Position numbers and translations under genes: made by a program
DNA from: Hygrophila difformis
Lineage: Eukaryota; Streptophyta; Magnoliopsida; Lamiales; Acanthaceae
DNA length: 64,000 nt
Direction: 5' to 3'
NCBI GenBank assembly: GCA_030278955.1
Contig: JAOANR010000015.1
Coordinates: 38,658,487 to 38,722,486 of the forward strand
Shown: positions 44,489 to 57,152 of the stretch, piece by piece
How the letters are laid out: each line of letters begins with the position of its first letter
How positions within the stretch are numbered: the stretch's first letter is position 1
Notes under the pieces: generated by a model
The model's input: the letters and a program-made list of their open reading frames with translations, nothing else
Database searches by the model: none
Told to the model about the DNA's origin: nothing

Positions 44489-47400
44489 CTCCCCCTTAGT
44501 GCAAACGTGCCGCTGACAACACCAAGAGCTTCACGGAATTCATCAAACTTTGCTTTAGCAAGCGGTTTAGTAAAGATATCCGCGACTTGTTCTTCACTTT
44601 GAACCTTGAGTAGCTCGACCTCTCCGTTGAGAACCTTTTCCCAAACAAAATGATGATGGACTTCAATGTGTTTTGTGCGAGCATGGAACACTGGATTGTC
44701 AGCAAGCTTCATGGCACTCTCATTATCGCAATACATAGGAATTGGTTTGTTAGAGGGTGAATAAACTTCTTGAACAAGGCGTTTCAGCCACACCTTCTTG
44801 AGCAGCCATAGTAGCGGCCATATACTCTGCTTCACAGTGGGAAAGAGCCACAGAATTTTGCTTTTTACTACACCATGAAATTGCAGCAGATCCTAAGGTA
44901 AAACAATACCCTATTGTGGAGCGCCGATCATTAACATCACCCGCCCAATTAGCATCAACAAAACCACTTAGAGAAACTTTTCCAGATTCCTTGTACATCA
45001 ATCCATATTCCAGAGTTCCTTTTACATAACGTAAGACTCTCTTTGCAGCAACCAAATGGCTGTCACATGGTTGATCCATAAATTGAGAAATGACTCCAAC
45101 TGAATATGCAATGTCCGGCCTTATAATAGTCAGGTAGAATAAGCTACCAACAATTTGTCGAAAAACCTTCGGATCCGCCTGTAACTTGCCTTCAAATCTG
45201 ACCAACTTCAGACCAGGTTCCATAGGAGTATTCATTATTTTCGAATCTTCCAAACGAAAACGTTTTAGTAAACTTGCTGCATAACTTTTTTGAATCACAA
45301 AGTAGCCATCAGATTTATCAATTTCCAGGCCAAGAAAACACTTAGCTTCACCTAAACTTTTCATCTCAAAACGAATGGACAATGAATCACGAAGAGAGTT
45401 AATTTCAACCTCATTGTTTCCAGTTATGATCATGCCATCCACATATAACAGAAGTATAATGCATAAGGTAGATGTTTTCTTGACAAACAAGCTTGGATCA
45501 GCATCAGAGGGTGTAAAACCACAATAAGTAAGATATTGAGCGATCTTACCAAACCATGCACGCGGAGCTTGTTTGATGCCATACAACGCCTTCTTGAGTC
45601 GACACATATAATTTGGAAATTCCTTGGAGACAAAACCAGGGGGCTGTTGCATATAAATGTCACGATCAAGCTCCCCATAAAGGAATGCATTTTTAACATC
45701 TAATTGCCACAATTTCCAGCCTTCCTTTGCTACCACTGAAATAATTATCCGAAGCGTGACCATTCGAGCAACAGGGCTAAAGGTTTCCTCGTAATCTTGA
45801 TTGTATTTTTGAGAAAAACCACGAGCCACGAGACGAGCCTTAAACCTGTCAATTTTGCCATTAGGTTTCTTTTTCAACTTGTAAACCCATTTACAAGTAA
45901 TTGGATCAACACCCTTCGGTTTGGGAACAAGTTCCCAAGTATCATTCTTTATCAGGGCAGAAAATTCCTCTTTCACTGCATCTTCCCATTGAGAAATTTC
46001 TTTAGCCTCATGGAAATTTTACGGCTCATCACCACTGAAGAAATCAACATTGAAACAAGATAAAACTGAAAAGTGATTCAACTAAACTTCATAATCAGTG
46101 AGATAGTGTGGTTGTCTCCTTTCTTGATTGGATTTCCGCAAAAAATTTTCAGGAACAACATTAGTTTGGTTGTCACCTGCCAAAATAACTTCCTGATGTG
46201 ATGACTCAACAAGAGTAGGGGACTCATCACTACCTCCTGGAAATGTACCTGAAACTCCCTCATTCAATGACTCATTATTTTCGTCAGATAATACATCAGG
46301 GAAGATTAGTACAACATCTGTGGTTTGAGCTCCATCTTTATCAAACCCGAATGATGATATTTCATCGAAAACCACATCCCGGGATACCAAAACCTTCTTT
46401 GTTTGAGGATCCATGCATCTCCACCCTTTTCGATGTGTATCATAACCAACGGAAATACAACATCTGGCTTTCGGATCAAGTTTTGATCGTTTATTCTTCA
46501 TTATATGAACATAACAAATGGATCCAAAAAATTGAAAATAACTTACATCAGGTTTCTGGCGATACAACCGCTCAAATGGAGAAAATTCTTTCCCAGGCCA
46601 TGGAGGTAGTCGATTTACTACATGACATGCAGTATGAAATGCAGCAGCCCACAATTCCGCTGGCAAATTTTTCGAATGTATCCAAGACAAAGTGACCGAC
46701 ATTAGGTGTGCTAGCTTTCGTTCCGCAACTCCATTCTGTTGTGGGGTATCCGGGTAAGTCATTTTTCGTTGAATACAATGTTGCCTGCAATAATCCATGA
46801 TTTCAATGGACAAAAATTCTCCACCATTATCTGTATGTAAGCATTTGATTTGAACTCCCAACTCTTTCTCTACAGGACTCTAGAACTCATCAAATTTAGA
46901 GAAAGCTTCACTTTTATACTCCATAAAATATACCCAAATGAAGCGCGAGAAATCATCCACAATTACCATGACATAGCGGAAGCCATTGTAGCTCGAGATT
47001 TTTGTCGGCCCCAAAATATCAGCATAAAGTAATTGTAATGGAGTAGATGTTCTACTCTTAGATCTGGAGAAAGGTAACCGATGTGATTTACCATATTGGC
47101 AACCTGGACAAAATTCATCTGAAACTTCTTTAAAAACTGGAATCCCACCAATAAGTTGCTTCCTGGAGATTTGCTGCAGCAATTGATAACCAACATGACC
47201 CAAGCAAGCATGCCAAAGACTAAGACCTTCAGCTTGACTTGTTCTCTTAATATATGCATCACTAGCAGATAATACATGTAATGACTCTTTCCTTATTCCA
47301 ACAGAATGGACATCAGCATCAATATGTTTAACACTTGAAAGAATCTTCACATCTTTTGGGCCGAATAGGACATACCTTCCCGTGTTAGTTATCTGTGCAG

Positions 47401-47530
47401 CGGAAGCAAGATTCTTCTTTAAACCCGGAACATGGTACACATTGTTGAGGAAGACACATCTTTCGGTTGAGTTATCTCCTTTAAAGTTCCTTCATTTGTC
47501 ACTGGGTGTAAGGTATTATCCGCTATCTGA
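44476..47530 (-). pseudogene. pol: Copia pol (integrase, RT, RNase H), 5'-truncated
   Basis: The order on the minus strand begins with pre-integrase (NNVYHVPGLKKNLASA, LWHACLGHVG, CPGCQYGKSHRLPFSRS; 47440-46880). Integrase core follows (ADILGP, LHTDNGGEFLS, TPQQNGVAERKL; to 46082), then RT (45976-44750: RVTLRIIISVVA, WQLDVKNAFLYGEL, KKALYGIKQAPRAWFG) and RNase H (VDANWAGDVNDRRST, EAEYMAA, ADIFTKPL). The RT catalytic YVDD is YVDG here (45445-45431), so the second catalytic Asp is lost. There are stops or frameshifts at about 46880, 46082-45976 and 44750-44835. Gag and protease are missing; the left part of pol breaks off near 47530. Confidence 0.85.
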
Positions 47531-48053
47531 CAGCTTGTCGTATAGCTGCAAAAGATAATTTAATTCATGTGTCACCAAGCACAAAATAAATATAGTATAG
47601 CAGTGACAAGGGTCGAGTCCTCAGGGATTGGAATACCACATTCTCATAATATATACAATATTTAAAGGGGGGGGGGTTTCGAATTTTGAGAACAAGAAAA
47701 AGATAAGAACTAAAAAGCTAATTAATTCTACAAACTATGAAAATGATAAGTGAGATCAAGAACATAAATTTAAAACAAAGTATTGGAATTAAAAACCTCT
47801 AGTTCACAGATTGATTAGGAATGGCATTTGGGTAAGATCATCGATGCATAAACATTGTGCTAATTGATAAACCAGTTATAGTTGTCATGTCCGCTTAGAC
47901 AACCAACTTTTCCTTTCAGTTTAGACAATTAAGGTACGCCCGTTAATTGCCCCTAATCAAACTAACACTTCTAAGTATGCCCGTAGAAGATGTTTTCCAA
48001 TTGCATTATAATCTAGAAAAGCCTGATTCAAACCAATTACTACCTACGCGGAG
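47531..48053 (-). mobile_element. LTR-like fragment interrupted by the giant gypsy element
   Basis: It contains 'agggtcgagtcctcagggat', similar in wording and place to 'ccgggtcgaatccacaggga' near the plus-left ends of the Athila-like LTRs at 33558 and 39059. It is probably an LTR of another gypsy element on the minus strand. It ends where the giant element starts, so it is probably its insertion target; the rest should lie beyond the right edge. A 10-G tract is at about 47668-47677. Confidence 0.45.
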
Positions 48054-51000
48054 TGATAATGGCCAGAAATGACCATTATTTTCAATCCATTTCCGTGTCT
48101 GAAACGGGCATTTGATCGCATTCCGGTCTTATATTAAATAAGAAAGCAGTAGAATTGGACTGATTTATGCATAATTGTAAAAATATTGAGCTGGTATGAA
48201 AAATGCATAAATATGTAATTTTACTACATATTTATGTTAGAAAAATCCAAAAACATGAGAAAAAGAAAAGAAAAGAAAAAGGAATGAAAAAGATGGGCAA
48301 AAGAATAAACAAGCCCACAAAAATACAAAAAGATGGGAAAAGATAGAAAAGCCCACAAAAATAATAACTTCGGCCCATCTGGCCCATTCAGCTCTGTCTG
48401 GGAACACCTGTCGAGGAACCCTGGTCGAGGACCATGGTTCCGCGACACAGGAGAGATTCGCGACCAGCATGCGAAATGAAGAAGAAGACCAGTCTGGGAA
48501 CTCCAGTCGAGGAACCCTGGTCGAGGACCATGGTTCCGCGACACGAACAAGCTCCGCGCCACCAAAACCTTGGAGGCCAAGCCACAGACCAGTCGAGGAA
48601 CCCCTGTCGCGGTCCATGCTTCCGCGACACGGATACGGATAAAGACATAAGACCCAGTCGAGAAGCCTTGCCACATGCAACCCAGTTCCGCGACAAAGTT
48701 GTGATGTGTGTGATGTCTTGAGACACAGTGGGCCTCAGATCAAGCCCATGGGCCTAGGGCTCCACTCCTATAAATATGAGGAGACCCCCATGAGCTCAGT
48801 AGTGTGGAGAATTCATTCTTGAAGACAAATTGGAGAGCTGAGTTCTTAGGTAGCTTTAGCTTAGTTTTATTCTTTTTTTTTGTATTATTTAATTCTTGCA
48901 CCAGTTTAGTTTAGATTAGTTACATTTAATGTTGGTTTTACTGTTCCAGTTGCTAGGTAGCCAGCTTTTCATCTTGTTTTTCCTTCTAAACTTTTGATCT
49001 AGGGTTTGAAATGTCCAAAATCATGGATATTATCAAACTCACTAAATAATATGGGAAAATATTCACCAAATGTGTCCCAAATCATGAAATGGGTCTCACA
49101 CCCCATGGATTCTTTGCTTTAATTTTCCTTTTTGGGTTCTTTTGACCCCCATTTCTCCTATTGTGCTTCCTGTTGTTATTTTCATGGATAATGGTATGGA
49201 TGTGTGTGATCGATCCCTAGAGTAGGATGTTGCCTTATTTTAATTATTGTTCTAGATAGGTTCATTTCGGTTCAAGCATGTTCTTGTTATTTTAAATATT
49301 GTTTGGTTGCTTTTGGTTTAGAATAGCTTTTAAATCCGAAATGGGTTGAGATCACACTTTTTGCATGCTACTGTTCAACTTTGCTTTTACTGACTTGGGT
49401 CCTGAACCACCCTTGTCGCCAACCGACCCCTGTCGACAAGCCATGTTTGTCGACAGGAGGTTTTTCCGCGACATGGATGTCTAAGGACACTTGTCTCCAT
49501 TATCTGAAAATTCCTGGTCGCTAAACACCTAGTCGCGGACCCACGGTCCTCGACTCAACCATGCTTAGCGATCAGGAGCCAAACTCTTGTTATTTTCACC
49601 TGGATGGCTCTTGTCGCGGAACACCCTAGTCGTGGACCCATGGTCCGCGACTCAACCTTTACTCCAAGACAGGAAATTATGCCATGCACATTTATTTTGA
49701 AAACCCCAGTCGCTAAACATCCTGTCGCGGAGCCATGCTCTGCGACACAATTCCAGGATAGCGACTGGGAACCAAAATACTTAGAAATTTCCAGAGGTAA
49801 CTCTGTGTCGCTAAACACCTGTCGCGGACCCACGGTCCGCGACACAACTTTTACTTAGTGACACAAGGTGAAACTCTGCCCAAATCTCTGAAAACCTGTC
49901 GTCCCAAAATTCTGATCTTCTACCTTCCACTATATTGCAAACACTCACATCTGAATCCCACGGATTAAGATGTAATACTCTAGAATTGCAGTATAAGGCG
50001 TTATGCTGCCAAAATTTTGATTCTCCATTTCCACCCATTAATTAATTGAACCCTCTAGTCATTAATGATTCATGAGTCTAATTACCAATAATTAAATCAC
50101 TAATTGTTGTGATTAGAGGATCTTTGTTCAATTGCCATTAAAATAATTTTCTATAAACAAAATCATGATGTCTTAAACAGATAATCCGGACTGTAATCAC
50201 TTATGGTAGGAGGGATTATTTAAGCCATCAATTATGGATTAATTCCATCACCTCGTATGAGAAACCAATGTCTCTCATGCAGGTTCCTCTCTTTATTTCA
50301 CTCTATTTTGTCTTTTGTGTATTGTGTGTAACAATTAGTAAAGACTACATCAGACTAATGTTGGCGGGTATTCCCTCATGGATAACTAGCTCGTATTCTG
50401 GGTATTAATTACTAAGAGTTATTTTGCATGATCTGGATAGCAATCTGTGGAAGTCTTGGCGGTTCGTCCATCCGGGGCTATAATAGCTGCTCAACTGATT
50501 CCCATCAAGATACAGTTTTATTTTTCTTATCTTAATTTCCAAACCCAAATTCCAATCTGTAGTGAAACTCTGTCACTGTCTGTCAACATTAGCTGATAAG
50601 TACTACAGAGAGGAAGCGTGTAGGTTTTTATCCGAATTCACAGACAGTGGAGACCCAACTGGCATTGACACTACCATTATAGGGTCTAAGCTGTCTAAAT
50701 TCGCTTCATCCGAATGATTGGGAAATTGGACAGTAGATGTTTACAGTCCACCAGATTATTCTGCCATTACTTCGGTCTCCCGACCACTTCATTTCTGTGT
50801 TTCACCTTCTGTCTAGACCCGCATTTATATTTTGGGTCAATCGATTTTACACTTCCATATATCCTTATGCATGCTATTATTATGTATTATTGTGGTCTGC
50901 AATATTTTGGGATCCTTCCCATGGACAACAGAAGTCTAGATCTTAAATAGATGTTGCGTATTAAATTTCCGACAAAAATTCCTTTGTAAATCCGGATCTG

Positions 51001-52794
51001 AGTAAGGGATAAATTCTTCAGTTATGACTAATTCATATTCTACCGGGGGTTGATTTTGGGAGATTAGAAGCAGAGTCAGCGATTAGGTCTCATCTAGACT
51101 GAAAGGATCTGTGTTTTAATTGAGAGTCTAGTACCTGTTTAGGGAATGATTTTCAAATCCATTATTTTCCAAAATTGCTGTTTGTTAGGAATCTAAGATT
51201 AAATATTACACCGAGATGGGGTCCACTTGGACTCAAATATAGTGTAGTAAATAATTTTAGAGGAACATCATCCAGGCCTTGGTTATTTTCTAAGATAGGG
51301 TTGAGTTTTCTCTCAACTGTTATCCTCTTCTGCCAAAGCCTATTTTTGAGTCCTGAGTGAGTGCATCCGGAACAAACTAATTTATTAGTTCGTTTCATTA
51401 GTTTGTATCTCATAATCACCCGGAAGGAAGTGAACACACAAGTGGTTCACCAAGAGCCGGGAATTCTTGATCCATACCCCTTCATCCTGATGGGGAGCTG
51501 TCTTTTACTACCAGGGTCAGACCTTCAAAACCTCCGAGTGATAGGTTTTAAATGCTTTCTTTAACGCTTTCTTTTACCGCTTTCTTTTAAATGCTTTCAT
51601 TAGAGGTCACTCGGTTGTATTGAGAGTTGCGTAACTGCTACTAGGATTGATAGTTAAGGAATAGTTTAGGGCTTGATTAGAATCTTTGGGTGTGACATAG
51701 GGGAATGATAGCAGTACTTGGCATTTCAATAAATGATTTGTCAGGTGTTGCTTGTCCACCACAGATGAAGTAACACACCCAGGCCAGGGCAGTTACGAAT
51801 CTGTGGTATCTTAGAATCTGCGGTCTTAAGAACATGTAAACTCACACTGTAAGTACCTATCTGTTAAAGGGAAAGCTGTACTGAGAGCATGAGAATTAGC
51901 TATCTGATAGGATTATCCCAAACCAAGATCTGTGTATAAAAATGGAAGTTTAATACTGCTATATCTAAATCTTGTCCAAATTTCATTCTTTTCTTCCTGT
52001 CCCTTCTGTCTGCATTATGATTCAGCTTCATAGCTAGCATAATGTAAATTTTCACTGCTTTCTCAAATAGTGTTTATCGCATTTTTAGAGTAACTTTACC
52101 CGCTTTCTAGAATAGACTTATTTGCTTGTAGAATAGATTTAAACGCTTTTATAGTTTAGTTTAAATTCATACCAGTAGTTGTTAATCACTTTTCAAACCA
52201 ATTGGAGCAATACGAATGGAAAATCTAGTAAAACGACGTGGGCCCTGCTTCTATCGCACATCCTCTAGTGAACGATCCGGTCTTACTATAAATTACTGCA
52301 ATTTTTGACACCGTGCGCTTTCGGGGGCACAGTTTCTTAACACGAGTAATAAAAACGTGACAACCTATAAATATATCCCTAATCCCAACTTCGCCATCAT
52401 AAATTGGTTTCATTAAATAAAATTGAAAACCAGGATTATTGTTTTTCAGAAAATACTCATATAATGGGAAATGTGTTAAAAGTTTCATGGCAAAGGATCC
52501 TCATGACGCGAAACTATGATAAATTTCATGATGTTTATGGCCGGGGACCTTCAGTGTGACAGACTGAAGGTCAAGATTACACTATTTGTCCCGGCTGCAC
52601 CGTGAAAGTTGTCAAAAGTTTCATGCCAGGGAGGTCCATAGCGCCGTTTGAAATCAAAGTTTCCCACATGAGTAATAAAAAAGTGAAATATATCCTTAAC
52701 CCCTTACTCGTGAATCATAACTCTTTTCTTTTAATAAATCCAAACCTGGGATATTTTAGAAAATACTCGTGTGCGGAAATTGTCAAAAGTTTCA
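48054..52794 (+). mobile_element. 5' LTR of the giant gypsy element (about 4.7 kb)
   Basis: The start is fixed by the match with 63383 onward; the end is inferred from TTTCA|TGGCGCC at the primer-binding site. A TATA box, CTATAAATA, is at 48769-48776. Upstream and downstream of it lie clusters of GTCGCGG...CCGCGAC palindromes (48420-48690, 49420-49860). The stretch 50000-52300 holds no gene; it is AT-rich with scattered weak internal repetition. Only 617 bp can be confirmed against the 3' LTR, so a nested insertion within this LTR is not excluded. Confidence 0.65.
48769..48776 (+). promoter_or_regulatory. LTR promoter TATA box
   Basis: TATAAATA in a GC-richer context (ctccactcc before it, gaggagacc after), about 715 bp into the LTR and directly after a palindrome cluster. 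Confidence 0.6.
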
Positions 52795-52830
52795 TGGCGC
52801 CGTTGCCGGGGAGGATGCAGCGCCGTTTTA
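52330..52830 (+). repeat. Imperfect tandem duplication around the LTR end and primer-binding site
   Basis: The text 'gagtaataaaaa.gtga...atatatcc.taa...aaaatactc...gtyaaaagtttcatg' occurs at about 52343-52500 and 52670-52796. A third 'ttgtcaaaagtttcatgcc...agcgccgtt' is at about 52608-52650. Only the last copy has the intact primer-binding site. Confidence 0.65.
52795..52812 (+). promoter_or_regulatory. Primer-binding site, tRNA-Asp type
   Basis: TGGCGCCGTTGCCGGGGA matches the complement of the 3' end of plant tRNA-Asp, as in Athila-type elements. It directly follows the CA at 52793-52794. Confidence 0.85.
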
Positions 52831-52952
52831 TTAGAGAATTACCTTCCTTATTGCTCCTAGTTAGCTTATACGTATAAATATAAATATTCACCCCAAAACC
52901 GATTCTAACCTGGGGAATGTGCAGGTACTGTCATAGCTAAGACCTCTGTTCT

Positions 52953-54371
52953 ATGCAAAAGAGAAAGGAGACTCCAGCCGAGATCCCGTTCAATGCAGAA
53001 ATCGAGAAAACAGCTCGTCGTCTGAGGGCGGAAGCTAGACAAAGAAAGGAACGGGAAAGACAGGCTCTACTCTCTCCAAGCACAAGCAGTGACATCTCAG
53101 ACATGGCAGATAACCATGGCAATCCCCTAAATATTCCACCTAACCCACCACTCCAAAACATCCAAGAGGACCCAGAAGACGTTGACGTTGAGAACTTGGA
53201 GGATCTTCCCCCTCAGGTCATTCAAGGAGGTGAGAACCCCCCAAATCTCGACCAGCAACCCTTCGAGGTGCCTCCACCCAACCCAAACCACCAAAACCCC
53301 CAAAACAACCCACTTAACCAAAACAATCCAAATAACCAAAATTTTCAGAATCCTCAATTTCCAAACCCCCAGTTTAACCAAAACCAGAATCATCCTAACC
53401 CTAACGATTTCAATGATCCCGGAAATTACTATCCAAATCAGAACTTTTACCCACAGCAATACCAAGGAGGGCCAGGGAACAATCAACAGGCAGCCGCAGC
53501 TGACTATATGCAGCCCATTCTAGAACCATATTTGAATATTCTTGGACAAGCTCCATTCTTGGCCAGGAATTTCGAATTGAAACCGGCACTCATCAATCTT
53601 GTTCAGAGCAACCAGTTCGCAGGAGCAAATCATGAAGATCCGCATGACCATTTGCAAACATTCTTGGAGCTATGTGACACCATTAAGAACCAGAATGTAT
53701 CTGCTAATACCATTCGATTGAGGCAGTTTCCTTTCTCTCTGACTAGCGGGGCGAGAACATGGTACAAATCACTGCCCGTGAATCAGAAGTCTGCATGGGA
53801 GGACGTTATCAGAAACTTCTTGACAAAGTACTTCCCGGAGTCCAAGGTGGATGAATGCCGCTCTAAGATTGCGGAATTCAAGATGAAATCAGACGAGTCC
53901 CTGTATGATGCAAAGGAACGGTTCTTCAACTTGCTCAGGAAATGCCCCCAGCATGGTATCCATGAGTGGGAGAAATTGAGAAAGTTTTATAGCGGTTTGA
54001 CCCCAGCATGGAAGAACATGCTTGATGCTGCCGGTGGTCAACACCTGCTATACATTCCCATGGACCAAGCTTGGGCCAAGATTGAAGCAATGAGTGTAAA
54101 CAGAACTGTACTTTCTGATGATGTTAATTCCCCTCCCCCTCGTGGTTTATGTGCTGTAGGTACAGTAGGGAAATCTGAACTGGACAAACTGAAAGACCAA
54201 GTGGTCGTCTTGGCCTTGAATCAGGAAGCTGGGAGCTCTACACAGGCTCAAAATGCTGAAGCTGTTTGCGGGACGTGCCAAGGCCCGCATTCTACTGAAT
54301 CCTGTCAGCAAGTGGCAAACGAAAGCTGTAACTATGCAGGTGGATTCCAAAACCGGCATCCGAACCTTTAA
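52953..54371 (+). pseudogene. gag: Athila-like Gag
   Basis: The ATG at 52953 opens a 472-aa frame. It begins with a basic N-terminus (KTARRLRAEARQRKERERQ) and a long N/P/Q-rich spacer (residues 50-190). The capsid domain follows (about 200-390: FELKPALINLVQSNQFAG, FPFSLTSGARTWYKSL, FLTKYFPESKVDECR, ESLYDAKERFFNLLRKCPQH). A zinc-knuckle-like CGTCQGPHSTESC lies near residue 445. A single in-frame TAA at 54369-54371 separates it from the rest; the same frame continues directly afterwards, so Gag and protease were once one reading frame, as in other plant gypsy elements. Confidence 0.85.
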
Positions 54372-55466
54372 TATTCCAACAACAATGCTTTGAATTCCCA
54401 CTTGTTGACCCAGCCTCAACAGTTCAACCAACCAAGGCCCCAGCATTTTAACCCAGGTTTTCAGCCTCAGATTCTAGCCAGACCACCCCAAAACCAAAAT
54501 TTCCAAAACTTTCAACAGCCACAAAATCAGTTTGCCCCAAATCAGAATCAGTTTGTTCAAAACCAAGGTCAGAACCAGAATTGGAACCAGAACCAGCAGA
54601 AACCCCCTTCCAGATTAGAGACCCTCATGACTGACTTCATTACCAGTCAAAAGGAAATCAACACTCAGTTGCAGTGCTCTATCCGGAATGTGGAGACGCA
54701 GGTCACACAAATGGCCAAGGAAATGCAGAAAAGAGACCAAGGAACCCTACCCAGCACTGCTGAGAAAAATCCTCAGTGTAAGGCCATCACACTGAAGTTT
54801 GGTAGAGTTTTGGAAGGACCCAAGGGCAAGGAGAAACTGGTACAAGGAAATGAACTAGAAAGTGACATTGAGGAGAATGAAAAGGAAGCCGAGAAAGAGA
54901 CAGCCGATCTGCAGACTGACGCTGCACCTGAAACGGCAGAAAAAGATAAGGGTACAGGTGGAGGTACAACTTCCTTCCCTTTACCACAAAAACAAGTAGA
55001 TAATAACAAGTACATGCCTAGGATTCCTTATCCTGCACGTCTTAAAAATAAGGAACATGATCTTAAATTCAAGAAATTTCTGGAACGATTAAAGTCTGTA
55101 GAGATAACCATTCCTCTCACAGAAATGATTTCCGAAATGCCCATCTATGCTAAGTTCTTGAAAGAATTAATTTTAGGAAAAAGGCAGGTCGAGCAAGAGG
55201 AGGTGATTATTCTCAACAGCACATGCAGTGCCATCGTTCAGAGGAGATTTCCTGAAAAGAAAGAGGACCCCGGATGTTGCACACTTCCAGTACAATTCGG
55301 AAAGGCCAAAGTGAGTATGGGGCTTTGTGATCTAGGATCGAGCATCAATGTGATGCCACTAGCTATGGCAATCCGCCTTAAGCTTGGAGAGATTCAACCA
55401 ATCAAGATGAGACTGCAGCTCGCAGACAGATCAATCACTCAGCCCGTATGAATCCTTAAGGATGTT
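54372..55466 (+). pseudogene. Gag tail and protease, first part
   Basis: In the same frame as gag there is another Q/N/F-rich stretch, then a coiled, charged linker (KGKEKLVQGNELESDIEENE). The pre-protease helix follows (FLERLKSVEITIPLTEMISE), and then the aspartic protease with LCDLGSSINVMPLAMAIRL. TGA at 55449-55451 (GTATGAATC, where related proteases have GIL) interrupts it. Confidence 0.8.
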
Positions 55467-57152
55467 GTGGTTAAAACCGGCCAGGTTCTCTTCCCGGTTG
55501 ACTTCATTATCCTCGACATTGAAGAAGATTCTGAAATGCCACTTATCCTTGGACGCCCATTCCTGGCCACTGGTGGTGCACTAATTGATGCTAAATCTGG
55601 AAAGGTCACATTGAGGGTCGATGGCGAGGAAATCACCTTTGATATGGAGCAGCTGCAGAAGTTTCCAAATGAAGGAGCTTGTTCCATGTTTTCTGTAATA
55701 GATAGTGGAGAGAAAATTGATTGTGAGGAGAGAGAGCTTGACTCTGGACTTGATCATAAAATGATGCTGGATGAGATTTCAAAGCAGGTACTGAAGCCTG
55801 CTGGCGTGGAGCACAAAGGATGCAAGGCCGTTCACTTTGCCGATCCCGAAACAGGGGATTTGGAGGAGTTTGACGGCACAGACTTCCATGACGACGCCGA
55901 CCAAGAGGAGGCGGATCCTGTACTGATGCAGGGTCCGGAAGGTAAAATTGATCTTCTCCCATCTAATTCTCGCAAATTACTCCCTTCCGTTGAATGCCCA
56001 CCAGAGCTTGAACTTAAAACATTACCCGATCATCTCAAGTACGCGTTTCTCGCAGAACATAAAAAATTACATGTGATTGTTTCGGCTAAGCTCTCCCAAG
56101 AGCAAGAAAGTGCTCTGGTGGTCGTTCTTAAAAATTATGTGCGTGCAATCGGTTGGACCATTTCTGATATCAAAGGAATAAGCCCTTCTCTTTGTATGCA
56201 CAGGATTTTAATGGAGGAGAATTTCAAGGCCTCTCGCCAGCCCCAACGAAGATTGAACCCACCCATGCAAGAAGTGGTAAGAAAGGAAGTGATCAAGCTG
56301 TTAGACGCCGGTATTATATACCCGATTTCTGATAGCAAATGGTTCAGCCCTGTGCAGGTTGTTCCGAAGCGGGGTGGGATGTGCATTACGCAGAATAAAC
56401 AAGGGGAGGAAATTGCCACGCGCCCAGTCACCGGATGGAGAGTCTGCATAGACTACCGGAAGTTGAACGAGGCAACTCGCAAGGACCATTTCCCTTTACC
56501 TTTTATCGATCAAATGTTGGAACGATTGGCGGGAAGGGCATTTTATTGTTTTTTAGATGGTTATTCTGGATACAATCAAATAGTGATCGCCAGTGAGGAT
56601 CACGAAAAAACTACCTTTACATGCCCCTATGGCACTTTTGCCTATAGGCGCATGCCTTTTGGTCTTTGCAATGCACCTGCTACTTTTCAAAGATGCATGA
56701 TGTCTATATTCTCTGAATTTATCGAAAAATGCATTGAGGTCTTCATGGATGACTTCTCTGTATATGGAGATACGTTTGATGAATGTTTGACTAATCTTGC
56801 TAAGATTTTAAAGAGGTGTGAGGACACTAACCTTGTTTTAAATTGGGAAAAGTGCCATTTTATGGTCACTGAGGGCATAGTGTTAGGTCATCGGATTTCT
56901 CGTGCAGGCATTGAAGTTGATCCAGCCAAAGTTTCCATCATTTCCAATCTCCCTATCCCTAACTCGATCAAAGCAGTTAGGAGCTTCTTAGGGCATGCCG
57001 GTTTTTACCGGAGATTCATTAAGGATTTCTCTAAAATTGTCAAGCCGCTCACTAACTTGCTTTGTAAAGAAAATCCCTTCTTAATAAATGAAGCGTGTGT
57101 CCAAGCCTTTGACACGCTCAAGAAGATGTTGGTTTCTGCACCGATAGTGTAG
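55467..57152 (+). pseudogene. pol: Protease C-terminus and reverse transcriptase
   Basis: Still the same frame. The protease continues (PVDFIILDIEEDSEMPLILG). The RT follows: WTISDIKGISPSLCMHRI, WRVCIDYRKLNEATRKDHFP, FLDGYSGYNQI (first catalytic Asp, residue about 363), YRRMPFGLCNAPATFQRCM, and VFMDDFSVYG at 56740-56769 with both catalytic aspartates intact. The RT connection (FLGHAGFYRRFIKDFSKI) follows. It ends at TAG 57150-57152 in PIV-stop-PPDW, where a Gln codon is expected (CAG to TAG). Confidence 0.9.

Noticed and set aside
48224..48726. Several ORFs of 95-150 aa on both strands, also at 63532-63980
   Set aside because: Open frames arise from the GTCGCGG/CCGCGAC repeats within the LTR (peptides such as 'RDRGSSTG'). 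All frames are open at once, with no conserved domain.
53127..53523. Antisense and +1 ORFs over the gag spacer
   Set aside because: They are shadows of the N/P/Q-rich low-complexity region of Gag.
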